Part shown: positions 19,595 to 28,917 of the stretch, piece after piece
How the letters are laid out: each line of letters starts with the position of its first letter
Numbering within the stretch: position 1 is the stretch's first letter
From: Pseudomonas sp. UBA6562
GTDB taxonomy: Bacteria > Pseudomonadota > Gammaproteobacteria > Pseudomonadales > Pseudomonadaceae
Direction: 5' to 3'
Length of the DNA: 64,000 nt
Assembly: GCF_002434265.1 (NCBI RefSeq)
Contig: NZ_DJJS01000008.1
Coordinates: 479,667 to 543,666 of the forward strand
The notes under the pieces: generated by a model
Told to the model about the DNA's origin: nothing
The model's database searches: none
The model's input: the letters and a program-made list of their open reading frames with translations, nothing else
Program-made: the position numbers and the translations under genes

Positions 19595-19990
19595 TCAGTC
19601 GCGCGGCTTGAGGTCGAGGCACACCGAGTTGATGCAATAGCGTAGGCCGGTCGGTGCTGGACCATCGGGAAAGACATGGCCCAGATGGGCGTCGCACTGG
19701 GCGCAGGTGACCTCGGTGCGGATCATGCCGTGGCTGGTGTCGCGGACTTCGATCATCGCGGCGTCGTCGATCGGCGCGTAGAAGCTGGGCCAGCCGCAGC
19801 CCGAATCGAACTTGGCGGTCGAATCGAACAGCGCCAGGTCGCAGCAGATGCAGTGGTACACGCCGGCACGGTGCTCGTCATTGTACTTGCCGCTGAACGG
19901 GCGCTCGGTGCCTTTCAAACGGCACACCTGGTACTGCGCCGGATCGAGCATCGCTCGCCATTCTTCCAGGGTTTTATCGATCTTCTGCAT
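19595..19990 (-). CDS. msrB: peptide-methionine (R)-S-oxide reductase
   Basis: 131 residues, the normal MsrB length. The zinc-binding pairs are Cys47-Cys50 and Cys96-Cys99, the catalytic Cys is 119 (LRYCINS), and GCGWPSF with a Cys at 64 is conserved. It reduces methionine-R-sulfoxide in proteins with thioredoxin. It begins the two-gene msrB-peroxidase unit and is divergent from alaA. Confidence 0.96.
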   Translation of the reverse strand: MQKIDKTLEEWRAMLDPAQYQVCRLKGTERPFSGKYNDEHRAGVYHCICCDLALFDSTAKFDSGCGWPSFYAPIDDAAMIEVRDTSHGMIRTEVTCAQCDAHLGHVFPDGPAPTGLRYCINSVCLDLKPRD

Positions 19991-20152
19991 AGCTACCTCA
20001 ACCGGCTTAATTTCACCCTGCGCCAGCTTTATTTATGGCGCCGGTGACACGTATATTAGTGGGCTTATCTTGCCAGCCAATCTGGCATGCGCCCTGCTCT
20101 TCTCAACCTTCGCAACGGCGGCGCGCAGCGACTTCTCAACCGGGACCACACC

Positions 20153-21364
20153 ATGCAGTTCAGCAAATCGAACAAGCTCGCCAATGTCTGCTACGACATT
20201 CGCGGCCCTGTGCTCAAGCACGCCAAGCGCCTGGAAGAGGAAGGCCACCGCATCCTCAAGCTGAACATCGGCAACCCGGCGCCCTTCGGTTTCGAGGCAC
20301 CGGACGAGATCCTGCAGGACGTCATCCGCAACCTGCCCACGGCTCAGGGCTACAGCGATTCCAAAGGCCTGTTCAGCGCACGCAAGGCGGTCATGCAGTA
20401 CTGCCAGCAAAAGCAGATAGAAGGCGTCGGCATCGAGGACATCTACCTGGGTAACGGTGTGTCCGAGCTGATCGTCATGTCCATGCAGGCGCTACTCAAC
20501 AACGGCGACGAAGTGCTGATCCCGGCACCCGACTATCCGTTGTGGACAGCGGCGGTGAGCCTGGCGGGGGGCAATCCCGTGCACTATTTGTGCGACGAAC
20601 AGGCCGATTGGTTCCCTGACCTGGACGACATCAGGGCCAAGATCACCCCCAACACCAAAGCCCTGGTGATCATCAACCCGAACAACCCCACGGGTGCGGT
20701 GTATTCGCGCGAGTTGCTGCTGGGCATGTTGGAGCTGGCGCGCCAGCACAACCTGGTGGTGTTCTCCGATGAAATCTACGACAAGATCCTCTATGACGAG
20801 GCCGTGCACATCAGCACTGCCGCCCTGGCGCCCGACCTGCTGTGCCTGACCTTCAACGGTTTGTCCAAGTCCTACCGGGTGGCGGGCTTCCGTTCCGGCT
20901 GGCTGATCATTTCCGGGCCCAAGCACCATGCGCAGAGCTACATAGAAGGCATCGACATGCTGGCCAACATGCGCCTGTGCGCCAATGTGCCGGCCCAGCA
21001 TGCGATCCAGACGGCGCTGGGCGGCTACCAGAGCATCAACGATCTGATTCTGCCACCCGGCCGCCTGCTGGAGCAGCGCAACCGCACGTACGAACTGCTC
21101 AACGACATCCCGGGCGTCAGTTGCGTCAAGCCCATGGGTGCGCTGTACGCTTTCCCGCGCATCGACCCCAAGGTGTGCCCGATCTATAACGACGAACGCT
21201 TTGCCCTCGACCTGCTGCTGTCGGAAAAGCTGCTGATCGTTCAGGGTACGGCGTTCAACTGGCCGTGGCCGGACCATTTCCGCGTGGTGACGCTGCCGCG
21301 GGTGGACGATCTGGAGCAGGCCATTGGCAGGATCGGCAACTTCCTGCGCGGCTATTCCCAGTAA
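20153..21364 (+). CDS. alaA: alanine/pyruvate aminotransferase of the AlaA type
   Basis: 403 residues, a fold-type I PLP aminotransferase. The N-terminus (NVCYDIRGPVLKHAKRLEEE) and much of the chain match E. coli AlaA, which makes alanine from pyruvate and glutamate. Motifs are NPNNPTG, DEIYD and the PLP lysine Lys239 in FNGLSKSYRVAGFR. The ATG at 20153 fits the family start; an upstream in-frame extension is not conserved. Monocistronic by appearance; about 290 bases follow before htpX. Confidence 0.93.
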   Translation: MQFSKSNKLANVCYDIRGPVLKHAKRLEEEGHRILKLNIGNPAPFGFEAPDEILQDVIRNLPTAQGYSDSKGLFSARKAVMQYCQQKQIEGVGIEDIYLGNGVSELIVMSMQALLNNGDEVLIPAPDYPLWTAAVSLAGGNPVHYLCDEQADWFPDLDDIRAKITPNTKALVIINPNNPTGAVYSRELLLGMLELARQHNLVVFSDEIYDKILYDEAVHISTAALAPDLLCLTFNGLSKSYRVAGFRSGWLIISGPKHHAQSYIEGIDMLANMRLCANVPAQHAIQTALGGYQSINDLILPPGRLLEQRNRTYELLNDIPGVSCVKPMGALYAFPRIDPKVCPIYNDERFALDLLLSEKLLIVQGTAFNWPWPDHFRVVTLPRVDDLEQAIGRIGNFLRGYSQ

Positions 21365-21654
21365 ACGTGCTTGGGTCAGGGGTCGGGGTGCTGGACTGCA
21401 AGGCATTACCAGCCTCTCGAACGGGCAGTGCGCGACACCTGAAAGGTCGCGCCTTGCCGACCGACCCAGCCGACAGCCGCTGTGTATAAATAGCCTTACA
21501 AGGCTTCGAGTCATGTCTGGCAAGCTATTCGGATAATGCCGTCATCCATTTCCTACACAGTTTGAAATAGTCCCCCGGTTGAATCCGGCCGCCTCCCGCC
21601 TTATATACCCCCGCAGTACGCAACTCTTTCCTCTGTCAGGAGAACGTGACAACC

Positions 21655-22542
21655 ATGATGCGCATTTTGCTGTTTGTAGCCACCAACCTCGCGGTGGTGC
21701 TGGTTGCAAGCATTACCCTGAGCCTGTTCGGCTTCGATGGGTTCATGGCCGCCAACGGGGTCGATCTCGACCTGGGCAGCCTGCTGGTCTTCTGCGCGGT
21801 GTTCGGTTTCGCAGGCTCGCTCGTCTCGCTGTTCATCTCCAAATGGATGGCCAAGATGAGCACGGGCACGCAGATCATCACCCAGCCGCGCACGCGCCAC
21901 GAACAATGGCTGCTGCAAACCGTCGAGGAGCTGTCGCGCGAAGCCGGTATCAAGATGCCGGAAGTCGGCATCTTCCCTGCTTATGAAGCCAATGCCTTCG
22001 CTACCGGCTGGAACCGTAACGACGCACTGGTCGCGGTTTCCCAGGGCCTGCTGGAGCGTTTCTCGCCCGATGAGGTGCGCGCCGTGCTGGCCCACGAGAT
22101 CGGTCACGTGGCCAACGGCGACATGGTCACCCTGGCCCTGGTGCAAGGCGTGGTGAACACCTTCGTGATGTTCTTCGCGCGGATCATCGGCAACTTCGTC
22201 GATAAAGTGATCTTCAAGAACGAAGAAGGCCGCGGCATCGCCTATTACGTAGCGACCATCGTCGCCGAACTGGTGCTGGGCATTCTGGCCAGCATGATCG
22301 TCATGTGGTTCTCGCGCCGTCGCGAGTACCGTGCCGACGAAGCCGGCGCGCGCCTGGCCGGTACCGGCGCGATGATCAACGCCTTGCAGCGCTTGCGCTC
22401 GGAACAAGGCATGCCCGTACACATGCCCGATACCCTCAAGGCGTTCGGCATCAATGGTGGTCTCAAGCAGGGCCTGGCCGGCTTGCTGATGAGCCACCCG
22501 CCACTCGAAGACCGTATCGACGCCTTGCGTCAGCGCGGCTGA
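21655..22542 (+). CDS. htpX: membrane zinc metalloprotease HtpX
   Basis: 295 residues, the normal length. Four hydrophobic helices are visible: two near the N-terminus (about 5-25 and 35-55) and two around residues 158-215. The zinc motif is VLAHEIGHVANGD, with the third ligand in the EYRADEAGA region. HtpX degrades damaged inner-membrane proteins on the cytoplasmic side. ATG at 21655 rather than GTG at 21646 because the AGGAGA site is only two bases from the GTG. The 290-base gap upstream (21365-21654) may hold a stress promoter, but I could not identify one with confidence. Confidence 0.96.
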   Translation: MMRILLFVATNLAVVLVASITLSLFGFDGFMAANGVDLDLGSLLVFCAVFGFAGSLVSLFISKWMAKMSTGTQIITQPRTRHEQWLLQTVEELSREAGIKMPEVGIFPAYEANAFATGWNRNDALVAVSQGLLERFSPDEVRAVLAHEIGHVANGDMVTLALVQGVVNTFVMFFARIIGNFVDKVIFKNEEGRGIAYYVATIVAELVLGILASMIVMWFSRRREYRADEAGARLAGTGAMINALQRLRSEQGMPVHMPDTLKAFGINGGLKQGLAGLLMSHPPLEDRIDALRQRG

Positions 22543-22562
22543 GCCATAGGGCAACGGATGAA

Positions 22563-22586
22563 CAAGGGCGACTTCGGTCGCCCTTG
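22563..22586. terminator. stem-loop between htpX and tpm
   Basis: A perfect 10-base-pair stem CAAGGGCGAC/GTCGCCCTTG with a TTCG tetraloop lies between two convergent stop codons. There is no clear T tail, so it may stabilise both 3' ends rather than terminate by itself. Confidence 0.55.
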
Positions 22587-22603
22587 TCGCGTCTGCGCTC
22601 CCC

Positions 22604-23254
22604 TCACCGCGCCAACCGATACGCCCGCTCCCGCAGCGTGTCCACCCCTGCCGCCACGAACCGCGGACTCTCCTGGGCGATCTCGCACTGCTCCAGCAGA
22701 TTGACTTGCCAACCGGCCAGGCCCTCGCGCACCTCGTGTTCGGGCACGCAAAATGGCGGTCCACCGATCAGCGCCTGGTCGTACTCCAGGGTGATCAGCA
22801 AGCCCCGCACTGCCTGGGGTAGCCCTTGTTGCAGATGCGCGAGATAACGCTGGCGCATGGCAGGCGGCAAGGCGATCAACGCCGCACGGTCGTAGAACGC
22901 TGCACAGTCAGCCAGATCGCCGGCCGTCAGCGCAAAGGCGTCACCGCACCAAACTTGCAGTTGCTCGACGCACCACACTTCGAACACGCCGCGCTTTTCG
23001 ACCGTAGGCGTCAGCTGGCTGGCCTCGAAGAACGCCGCCACGGCCTCACGCGACAGCTCGACTCCCAGCACCCGATGCCCCTGCTCGGCCAGCCAGACCA
23101 TGTCGACGCTCTTGCCGCACAACGGCACCAGCACCTGGCTGCCGCTCGCCAAGCCCAGGTTCGGCCAATGACGGCGCAGATAGGCATTGACCTCGGATTG
23201 ATGGAAACCGATCTGCTGCGCCGCCCACCGTTGATGCCAGAACGCCGGCTCCAT
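22604..23254 (-). CDS. tpm: thiopurine S-methyltransferase
   Basis: 216 residues, the bacterial Tpm length. The N-terminus MEPAFWHQRW and the SAM-binding segment VLVPLCGKSVDMVWLAEQGH, followed by GVELS, are diagnostic. Bacterial Tpm enzymes methylate thiopurines and, in Pseudomonas, selenium and tellurium species to volatile products. The start used has GGGAGG just upstream; a longer frame to 23320 adds unconserved residues. Confidence 0.94.
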   Translation of the reverse strand: MEPAFWHQRWAAQQIGFHQSEVNAYLRRHWPNLGLASGSQVLVPLCGKSVDMVWLAEQGHRVLGVELSREAVAAFFEASQLTPTVEKRGVFEVWCVEQLQVWCGDAFALTAGDLADCAAFYDRAALIALPPAMRQRYLAHLQQGLPQAVRGLLITLEYDQALIGGPPFCVPEHEVREGLAGWQVNLLEQCEIAQESPRFVAAGVDTLRERAYRLAR

Positions 23255-23349
23255 GATCCCTCCCACTTCATTGAATGAGCCTGGAAGCTTATCCCAAACC
23301 ACTCTCTTCCACCCGAGCACCTGGTGCGTTTGACCCCCAAGCGATGGGC

Positions 23350-23378
23350 AAAAAAAATCCCCGGCACAGGCCGGGGAT
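23350..23378 (-). terminator. rho-independent terminator of deaD
   Basis: The stem ATCCCCGGC/GCCGGGGAT (23357-23365, 23370-23378) is followed on the minus strand by a run of T residues. It lies 25 bases after the deaD stop codon. Confidence 0.85.
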
Positions 23379-23402
23379 CTTCACGTTACGACGACGCCAG
23401 GA

Positions 23403-25079
23403 TCAATCTTCGCGATAGCGACGCAGCTTCAGCTGCTTGCCGGCCACGCGGGTGTCCTTGAGCTTGGACAGCAGACGCTCCAGGCCTTCCTCCGGCAGTT
23501 CGACCAGGCTGAAGCTGTCGCGCACCTGGATGCGGCCGATGGCGTCACGGGCCAGGCCACCTTCATTGAGGATCGCACCCAAGAGGTTCTTGGCGGCGAT
23601 GCCGTCACGGGCACCCAGGGCGGTACGGCAACGCACGCGGCCTTCGCCCAAGGGCATCGGCGCACGGCGCTCGCGGTCGCCACCGCTGCGCTCGCTGCGT
23701 TCACCGCTACGCTCGGTACGCTCGCGTGGCGCACCGGTCGGCACCAGCGGCTGCTCGCGCTCGACCGACTCCAGGCTCAACGCCTGGCCGTTGGTGGCCT
23801 TGCGCAGCAGCGCAGAGGCCAGTGCGCGCGGGCTGCAGCCCAGGTCGGCGGTGAGACGGTCGAGCAGTTCGCCATGACTGGCTTCGGCTTCGGCCACCAG
23901 CGGCGCCAGGCTCGTAGTCAGCTTCTTGATGCGTGCATCGAGTACCGCTTGCGGGCCAGGCAGGCGCGCTTCGGTCACCTTCTGCCCGGTCACGCGCTCG
24001 ATCAGTTGCAGCATGCGTCGCTCGCGTGGCGTCACCAGCAGCAGCGCACGACCTTCGCGGCCGGCACGGCCGGTACGGCCGATACGGTGCACGTAGGATT
24101 CAGGGTCGTACGGCATGTCGACGTTGAACACGTGGGTGATGCGCGGTACGTCCAGACCACGGGCAGCGACGTCGGTGGCGACGACGATGTCCAGCCGGCC
24201 GTCCTTGAGCGATTCGATCACGCGCTCACGCTGGTTCTGGGCGATATCGCCGTTCAGCGCAGCGGCCTTGTAACCTTTGGCTTCCAGAGCGGAGGCCAGG
24301 TCCAGGGTCGCTTGCTTGGTACGCACGAAGGCGATCAGCGCGTCGAACTCTTCGACTTCCAGCAGACGCAGCACGGCTGGAATCTTCTGGTCGGCGTGGA
24401 CCATCAGGTGCGACTGCTCGATGGCGGTGACGGTCTGGGTCTTGGTCTGGATCTTGACGTGTTTCGGATCACGCAGGTGGCGTTCGGCGATCGAGCGGAT
24501 CGACGACGGCAAGGTGGCCGAGAACAGGACGGTCTGACGGGTTTCGGGAATGGCGGCGAAGATGACTTCCAGGTCATCCATGAAGCCGAGCTTGAGCATC
24601 TCGTCGGCTTCGTCCAGCACCAGGAACTTGACGGTGGACAGGACTTTCTCGTCGCGGCGCAGGTGGTCGCACAGACGACCTGGGGTAGCGACGACGATTT
24701 GCGCGCCATTGCGGATGGCTTTGAGTTGTGGGCCCATGGGGGCACCGCCGTAAACGGCGACCACGTTCACGCCTGGCATCTGCTTGGCGTAGGTTTCGAA
24801 AGCCGTTGCGACTTGCAGCGCCAACTCACGGGTTGGCGCAAGGATCAGGGCTTGCGGTTCGCGCTTGCTCACATCGATGCGGTTGAGGACCGGCAGTGCG
24901 AAGGCTGCGGTCTTGCCGGTACCCGTCTGCGCCTGGCCGATCATGTCGTGACCGGCGAGGATGATCGGGATCGACTGCTGCTGAATGGCGGACGGCTCTT
25001 CATAGCCGGTAGCCACTACTGCGGCAACGATGTTCGGATTGAGATCGAGAGCGGCGAATCCGCCGGTTTCCTGGGTCAT
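23403..25079 (-). CDS. deaD: DEAD-box ATP-dependent RNA helicase (CsdA/DeaD type)
   Basis: 558 residues. The helicase core carries the Q motif (GYEEPSAIQQQSIP), Walker A AQTGTGKT, PTRELALQ, DEAD (VLDEADEM), SAT (FSATLP) and HRIGRTGRAGREG. The C-terminal part has an Arg-rich linker (about 450-485, repeats of ERSG and ERTE) followed by a DbpA/CsdA-type RNA-binding fold (LLGAILNEGGLARDAIGRI). In the cell these helicases unwind structured RNA in ribosome assembly and mRNA decay, especially in the cold. The ATG at 25079 follows AGAGGC. The long upstream gap suggests a leader. Confidence 0.94.
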   Translation of the reverse strand: MTQETGGFAALDLNPNIVAAVVATGYEEPSAIQQQSIPIILAGHDMIGQAQTGTGKTAAFALPVLNRIDVSKREPQALILAPTRELALQVATAFETYAKQMPGVNVVAVYGGAPMGPQLKAIRNGAQIVVATPGRLCDHLRRDEKVLSTVKFLVLDEADEMLKLGFMDDLEVIFAAIPETRQTVLFSATLPSSIRSIAERHLRDPKHVKIQTKTQTVTAIEQSHLMVHADQKIPAVLRLLEVEEFDALIAFVRTKQATLDLASALEAKGYKAAALNGDIAQNQRERVIESLKDGRLDIVVATDVAARGLDVPRITHVFNVDMPYDPESYVHRIGRTGRAGREGRALLLVTPRERRMLQLIERVTGQKVTEARLPGPQAVLDARIKKLTTSLAPLVAEAEASHGELLDRLTADLGCSPRALASALLRKATNGQALSLESVEREQPLVPTGAPRERTERSGERSERSGGDRERRAPMPLGEGRVRCRTALGARDGIAAKNLLGAILNEGGLARDAIGRIQVRDSFSLVELPEEGLERLLSKLKDTRVAGKQLKLRRYRED

Positions 25080-25564
25080 GGGTCTGCCTCTAGAGTGCAT
25101 CCGCAAAGACCCATGCTCCAAAGCTGCACATGCCTTGAAAGACCGTGAGGTCACCCAGGCAGCTTTGGCGGCGGGGATTTGCGAAGACGATTGAAAAAGG
25201 AACGTGTGAGAGGGTCCGCCTAGCGGACGTACAGCCGAAGCTGGACTCGGAGGATTTGCACCACCTGATTCGCGGTCCGCTAAAAGACCGGCGCGTACTA
25301 TACCCGAATCGCGCTGAAACCGTGAGGAAAATTTTCGCTCCCAATGCAGCGCCTGAGCGCCGGGCGCCGAAGGCTGAATCGTTTGGGCCAAACCGGGGAA
25401 CGCTACCCTTCCGGCTTGTGTACGCCAGCCAGGCAGCCGCTCGATTCGGCCAGTGCGCGATCTCCGCTTTGGCACGAGCGCGAATGCCGGGCCGTATCGC
25501 CGACCATCGTGGCTGCCCGCTCACGCCGAGCATCCTTGGCCCTGCGATCTGTCGGCAACAGGAT
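25080..25564 (-). promoter_or_regulatory. deaD leader and promoter region
   Basis: 485 bases without a credible gene. On the minus strand a TATAGT (25302-25297) could be a -10 box, though its -35 partner is weak, giving a leader of about 200 bases. The leader contains the stem GTCCGC-TAG-GCGGAC at 25214-25228 and a second pairing around 25280-25300. Long structured leaders are usual for cold-induced deaD genes. The part from 25303 to 25564 shows nothing I can identify. Confidence 0.4.
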
Positions 25565-26320
25565 TCAGGTAGCGGGACGGATCTCGCGGATCAGGGCTTC
25601 CAGGGAATAACCCAGGCGCGGCGCCAGTGCCTCGGCGCGGGCGCGCAGTCCGTCGAAGTCCAGTTGCTGGTCGAGGTCGGCCGGCACTAGCAGGATGACG
25701 TTGCCTTCGTTGACCGGTAGCTCCCAGTAATGCCGGTGGTACAACCCGCGGAGCAAAGCCGCGCCCAGCGGCTTGCCATCGTCGGCAGCCCACTGGTTGA
25801 TCACCAGCCAACCGCCTGGGTTGAGTTGCCGCTGGCAGTCCTCCAGAAAACGCCAGGCCAGATGCCCCACGCCCGGACCATGGTCGGTGTAGAGATCGAC
25901 GAACAACAGATCGGCTTTTTCGGCAGTGGGCAGCAGCGCCAAGGCGTCACCGATGCGCACATAGAGCCGTGGGTCGTCGTCCAGGCCGAGGTACTCCATG
26001 GCCAGACGTGGCACATCGGGCCGCAGCTCGATGGCCTCGACGTCTTCGAGCGGCAGGAATTTGAGGCAGGCCTGGGTCAAGGTGCCAGCACCCAGCCCCA
26101 GGAACAGCGCAGAGTCCGGCTGCGGGTGGCAGAGCGCGCCGATCAGCATGGCGCGGGTGTAGTCGTACTCCAGCCAGCTCGGATCGGGGGTGAAGGTGCA
26201 ACTCTGCTCGATGGCGTCGCCGAACTCGAGGAACCGGTATTCGTCGACTTCGTACACGCTGATGACACCGTAGGCGTCCTCGACCCTGGCCAGCAGCCGT
26301 TCATTACGCTCGGTGGTCAT
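25565..26320 (-). CDS. spermidine synthase-like methyltransferase-fold protein
   Basis: 251 residues with a Rossmann fold of the spermidine/spermine synthase type. Visible features are the glycine-rich loop LFLGLGAGTL, an acidic residue at VEAIELRPDV for the nucleoside, and DLLFVDLYTD in the position of the catalytic Asp region. Many such genes in Pseudomonas are annotated as spermidine synthase, but this protein lacks the N-terminal beta-domain signature of authentic SpeE, so the substrate is uncertain. Start chosen for AGGAG upstream. Divergent from the DAHP synthase gene. Confidence 0.8.
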   Translation of the reverse strand: MTTERNERLLARVEDAYGVISVYEVDEYRFLEFGDAIEQSCTFTPDPSWLEYDYTRAMLIGALCHPQPDSALFLGLGAGTLTQACLKFLPLEDVEAIELRPDVPRLAMEYLGLDDDPRLYVRIGDALALLPTAEKADLLFVDLYTDHGPGVGHLAWRFLEDCQRQLNPGGWLVINQWAADDGKPLGAALLRGLYHRHYWELPVNEGNVILLVPADLDQQLDFDGLRARAEALAPRLGYSLEALIREIRPAT

Positions 26321-26438
26321 GCAAGCTCCTGCTCGTGCGCGCAAAACCGCCATTCTCCGTCAACGCCGCCACTGCAACAAGCGCGTGCCCAACTGCTAGG
26401 ATGGCGCCTTGCCCCTCCATCATTCTGTCGAGTCCGTG

Positions 26439-27785
26439 ATGAGCCAACCCTGGAGCCCCGAAAGCTGGCGCGCCTTGCCGATCCAGCAGCAACCCACCTA
26501 CCCCGACGCTGCGCACCTGGCCAAGGTCGAGCAGCGCCTGGCCAGCTACCCGCCGCTGGTTTTCGCCGGCGAGGCGCGCGAGCTGCGCCGTCAGTTCGCC
26601 GAAGTCACCGAAGGTCGCGCATTCCTGCTGCAAGGGGGCGACTGCGCGGAAAGTTTCGCCGAGTTCAGCGCCGCGAAGATCCGCGACACCTTCAAGGTGC
26701 TGCTGCAGATGGCCATCGTCATGACCTTCGCCGCCGGTTGTCCGGTGGTGAAAGTGGGACGCATGGCCGGTCAGTTCGCCAAGCCGCGCTCGACCAACGA
26801 CGAAACCATCGGCCAGGTCACGCTGCCCGCCTACCGGGGCGACATCGTCAACGGTATCGGTTTCGATCCGGCCAGCCGTGTGCCCGACCCCGAGCGCCTG
26901 CTGCAGGCCTACCACCAGTCCACGGCCAGCCTCAACCTGCTGCGCGCCTTTGCCCAGGGCGGCTTCGCCGATCTGCACCAGGTGCACAAGTGGAACCTGG
27001 ACTTCATCGCCAACTCGGCCCTGGCCACCAAGTACCACCAGCTCGCCGACCGCATCGACGAAACCCTGGCCTTCATGCGCGCCTGTGGCCTGGACAGCGC
27101 CCCGCAGCTGCGCGAGACCAGCTTTTTCACCGCCCATGAGGCGCTGCTGCTGAACTACGAACAGGCCTTCGTGCGTCAGGACAGCCTGACCGGCGACCAC
27201 TACGACTGCTCGGCGCACATGCTGTGGATAGGCGACCGCACCCGTCAGCTGGACGGCGCCCACGTGGAATTCCTGCGCGGCGTGCACAACCCGATCGGGG
27301 TCAAGGTCGGCCCGAGCATGAACCCGGACGAGCTGATTCGTCTGATCGACACCCTCAACCCGAGCAACGACCCTGGCCGCCTCAACCTGATCGCGCGCAT
27401 GGGTGCGGGCAAGGTCGCCGATCACCTGCCGGGGCTGATCCGCCGCGTCGAGGGCGAAGGGCGCAAGGTGCTGTGGAGCTGCGACCCGATGCATGGCAAC
27501 ACCATCAAGGCCAGCAGCGGTTACAAGACCCGCGACTTTGCGCAGATCCTCGATGAGGTCAAGCAATTCTTCCAGGCCCATCAGGCCGAAGGTAGCTATG
27601 CCGGCGGCATCCATATCGAGATGACCGGGCAGAATGTCACCGAATGCATCGGTGGCGCGCGGCCGGTGACCGAAGATGCGTTGTCGGACCGCTATCACAC
27701 CCACTGCGACCCACGGCTGAACGCCGATCAGTCGCTGGAGCTGGCGTTTCTGATTGCCCAGACGTTGAAGGACGTGCGCCGCTGA
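26439..27785 (+). CDS. class II 3-deoxy-7-phosphoheptulonate synthase
   Basis: 448 residues, the plant/Mycobacterium type (AroA-II) rather than the AroFGH type. Motifs are LLQGGDCAESF (metal-binding Cys69), KVGRMAGQFAKPRS, VKVGPSMNPDEL, LWSCDPMHGNT and GGIHIEMTGQNVTEC. It condenses phosphoenolpyruvate with erythrose-4-phosphate at the entry to the shikimate pathway. At 448 residues it lacks the long N-terminal extension of the allosteric Mycobacterium enzyme, so feedback control may differ. The ATG at 26439 is preferred although no strong ribosome site is seen; a GTG at 26436 is possible. Confidence 0.95.
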   Translation: MSQPWSPESWRALPIQQQPTYPDAAHLAKVEQRLASYPPLVFAGEARELRRQFAEVTEGRAFLLQGGDCAESFAEFSAAKIRDTFKVLLQMAIVMTFAAGCPVVKVGRMAGQFAKPRSTNDETIGQVTLPAYRGDIVNGIGFDPASRVPDPERLLQAYHQSTASLNLLRAFAQGGFADLHQVHKWNLDFIANSALATKYHQLADRIDETLAFMRACGLDSAPQLRETSFFTAHEALLLNYEQAFVRQDSLTGDHYDCSAHMLWIGDRTRQLDGAHVEFLRGVHNPIGVKVGPSMNPDELIRLIDTLNPSNDPGRLNLIARMGAGKVADHLPGLIRRVEGEGRKVLWSCDPMHGNTIKASSGYKTRDFAQILDEVKQFFQAHQAEGSYAGGIHIEMTGQNVTECIGGARPVTEDALSDRYHTHCDPRLNADQSLELAFLIAQTLKDVRR

Positions 27786-27853
27786 GACCGATCGGCGGTG
27801 GTTGCTGAAGCTGGACGACTGTTGTCGGGCGATACCCCCCTATACCCGACCGT

Positions 27854-28603
27854 TCAGACTTCCAGCGCCAGCAACACCGCACAGATCAACAGAAACCCGC
27901 AAAACAACCCGCGCAACACTTTTTCCGGCAAGGCATGGGCCAACTTCACGCCCCAACTGATGCTCAACAAGCCGCCGATCGCCAGGGGCACGGCAACGGC
28001 CCAGGCCACGCTGTCGTGCAGCGCGTAGGTCACCAGCGTCACGAACGTGCTGGGCGCGGCCAGCGATAGCGACAGCCCTTGGGCCACCACCTGGGTGGTG
28101 CCGAACACACTGGTGAGGATCGGCGTGGCCACCACCGCGCCACCCACTCCGAACAGCCCCCCCATGGCACCGGCGAAACTGCCCAACACGCCCAGCCACG
28201 GCCAACCGTGACGCAACGTGGGGCTAGCCGGCGCCACGGGCATGAACAGGCGCAAGAGGTTCCACAGCATCAAGGCCAGTAGGAAACCGACGAAACCTAC
28301 GCGCATGGTCTGGGCATCCACCCCGACCGCCCACATCGAACCGAGCCAGGCGAACAGAAAGCTGAATACCGCCAACGGCAGCGCGTGGCGCAGCTCGATG
28401 CGATTGCGTTGGTGGTAGCGCCACAAGGCCAGCAGCACGTTGGGCACCACCATCACCAGCGCGGTACCTTGCGCCATCTGCTGGTCCAGGCCGAACAGCA
28501 CACCCAGCGCCGGAATGGCAATCAGCCCACCGCCGATGCCGAACAACCCACCCACGGTGCCGAGCGCCGCGCCCAACAGCAGATACATCAACCCTTCGAC
28601 CAT
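27854..28603 (-). CDS. TauE/SafE (TSUP) family permease
   Basis: 249 residues with about eight hydrophobic helices. The two family signatures GLFGIGGG (near the N-terminus) and GGLFGVGGAVVATPIL (second half) show the internal duplication of this family, whose members move sulfite, sulfoacetate or other organosulfur anions across the inner membrane. The substrate cannot be read from sequence. An in-frame GTG at 28615 is an alternative start; neither has a good ribosome site. Confidence 0.88.
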   Translation of the reverse strand: MVEGLMYLLLGAALGTVGGLFGIGGGLIAIPALGVLFGLDQQMAQGTALVMVVPNVLLALWRYHQRNRIELRHALPLAVFSFLFAWLGSMWAVGVDAQTMRVGFVGFLLALMLWNLLRLFMPVAPASPTLRHGWPWLGVLGSFAGAMGGLFGVGGAVVATPILTSVFGTTQVVAQGLSLSLAAPSTFVTLVTYALHDSVAWAVAVPLAIGGLLSISWGVKLAHALPEKVLRGLFCGFLLICAVLLALEV

Positions 28604-28917
28604 CTTCTTATCCACTTCATCAACCCAACGGGCATGCTACCAGCCTGACCCGACTGAGAAACGTTTCGTAACACTGGATCGCCTCGCTCGGTTGCCAGAA
28701 TTCGATGGAAAATAGCGCTACCCCTGCCCCGCTGCGGGTTTTATCGCGCCGATCATGCATTTGAAACGAACCTTCGCAACATCCCACCGCTCGAAATTGC
28801 AATAGCCGCTTAAGTCTGGTGCCGCGCTAACAATTGGCCCTGCGTAATGAGCTGCGATGGTTACCAGCGGCTAAGCGTCCGCTGGATATTTCGTACATCT
28901 CGACTTAAAGGACTTGC
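28604..28917. other. divergent intergenic region, TauE-like permease and OhrR-like regulator
   Basis: 314 bases with no gene. It contains the palindrome GAAACGTTTC at 28658-28667 near the permease start, and AT-rich pieces (AAATTGCAAT and ACAATTG, about 28793-28833) resembling the half-sites of OhrR operators. The match is weak. No -10/-35 pair stands out. Confidence 0.35.

Noticed and set aside
23874..25148. 424-codon plus-strand frame opposite deaD
   Set aside because: Composition is that of an antisense shadow; deaD motifs are complete on the minus strand.
26304..27704. 466-codon minus-strand frame opposite the DAHP synthase
   Set aside because: The plus-strand enzyme is certain; the opposite frame has no motif.
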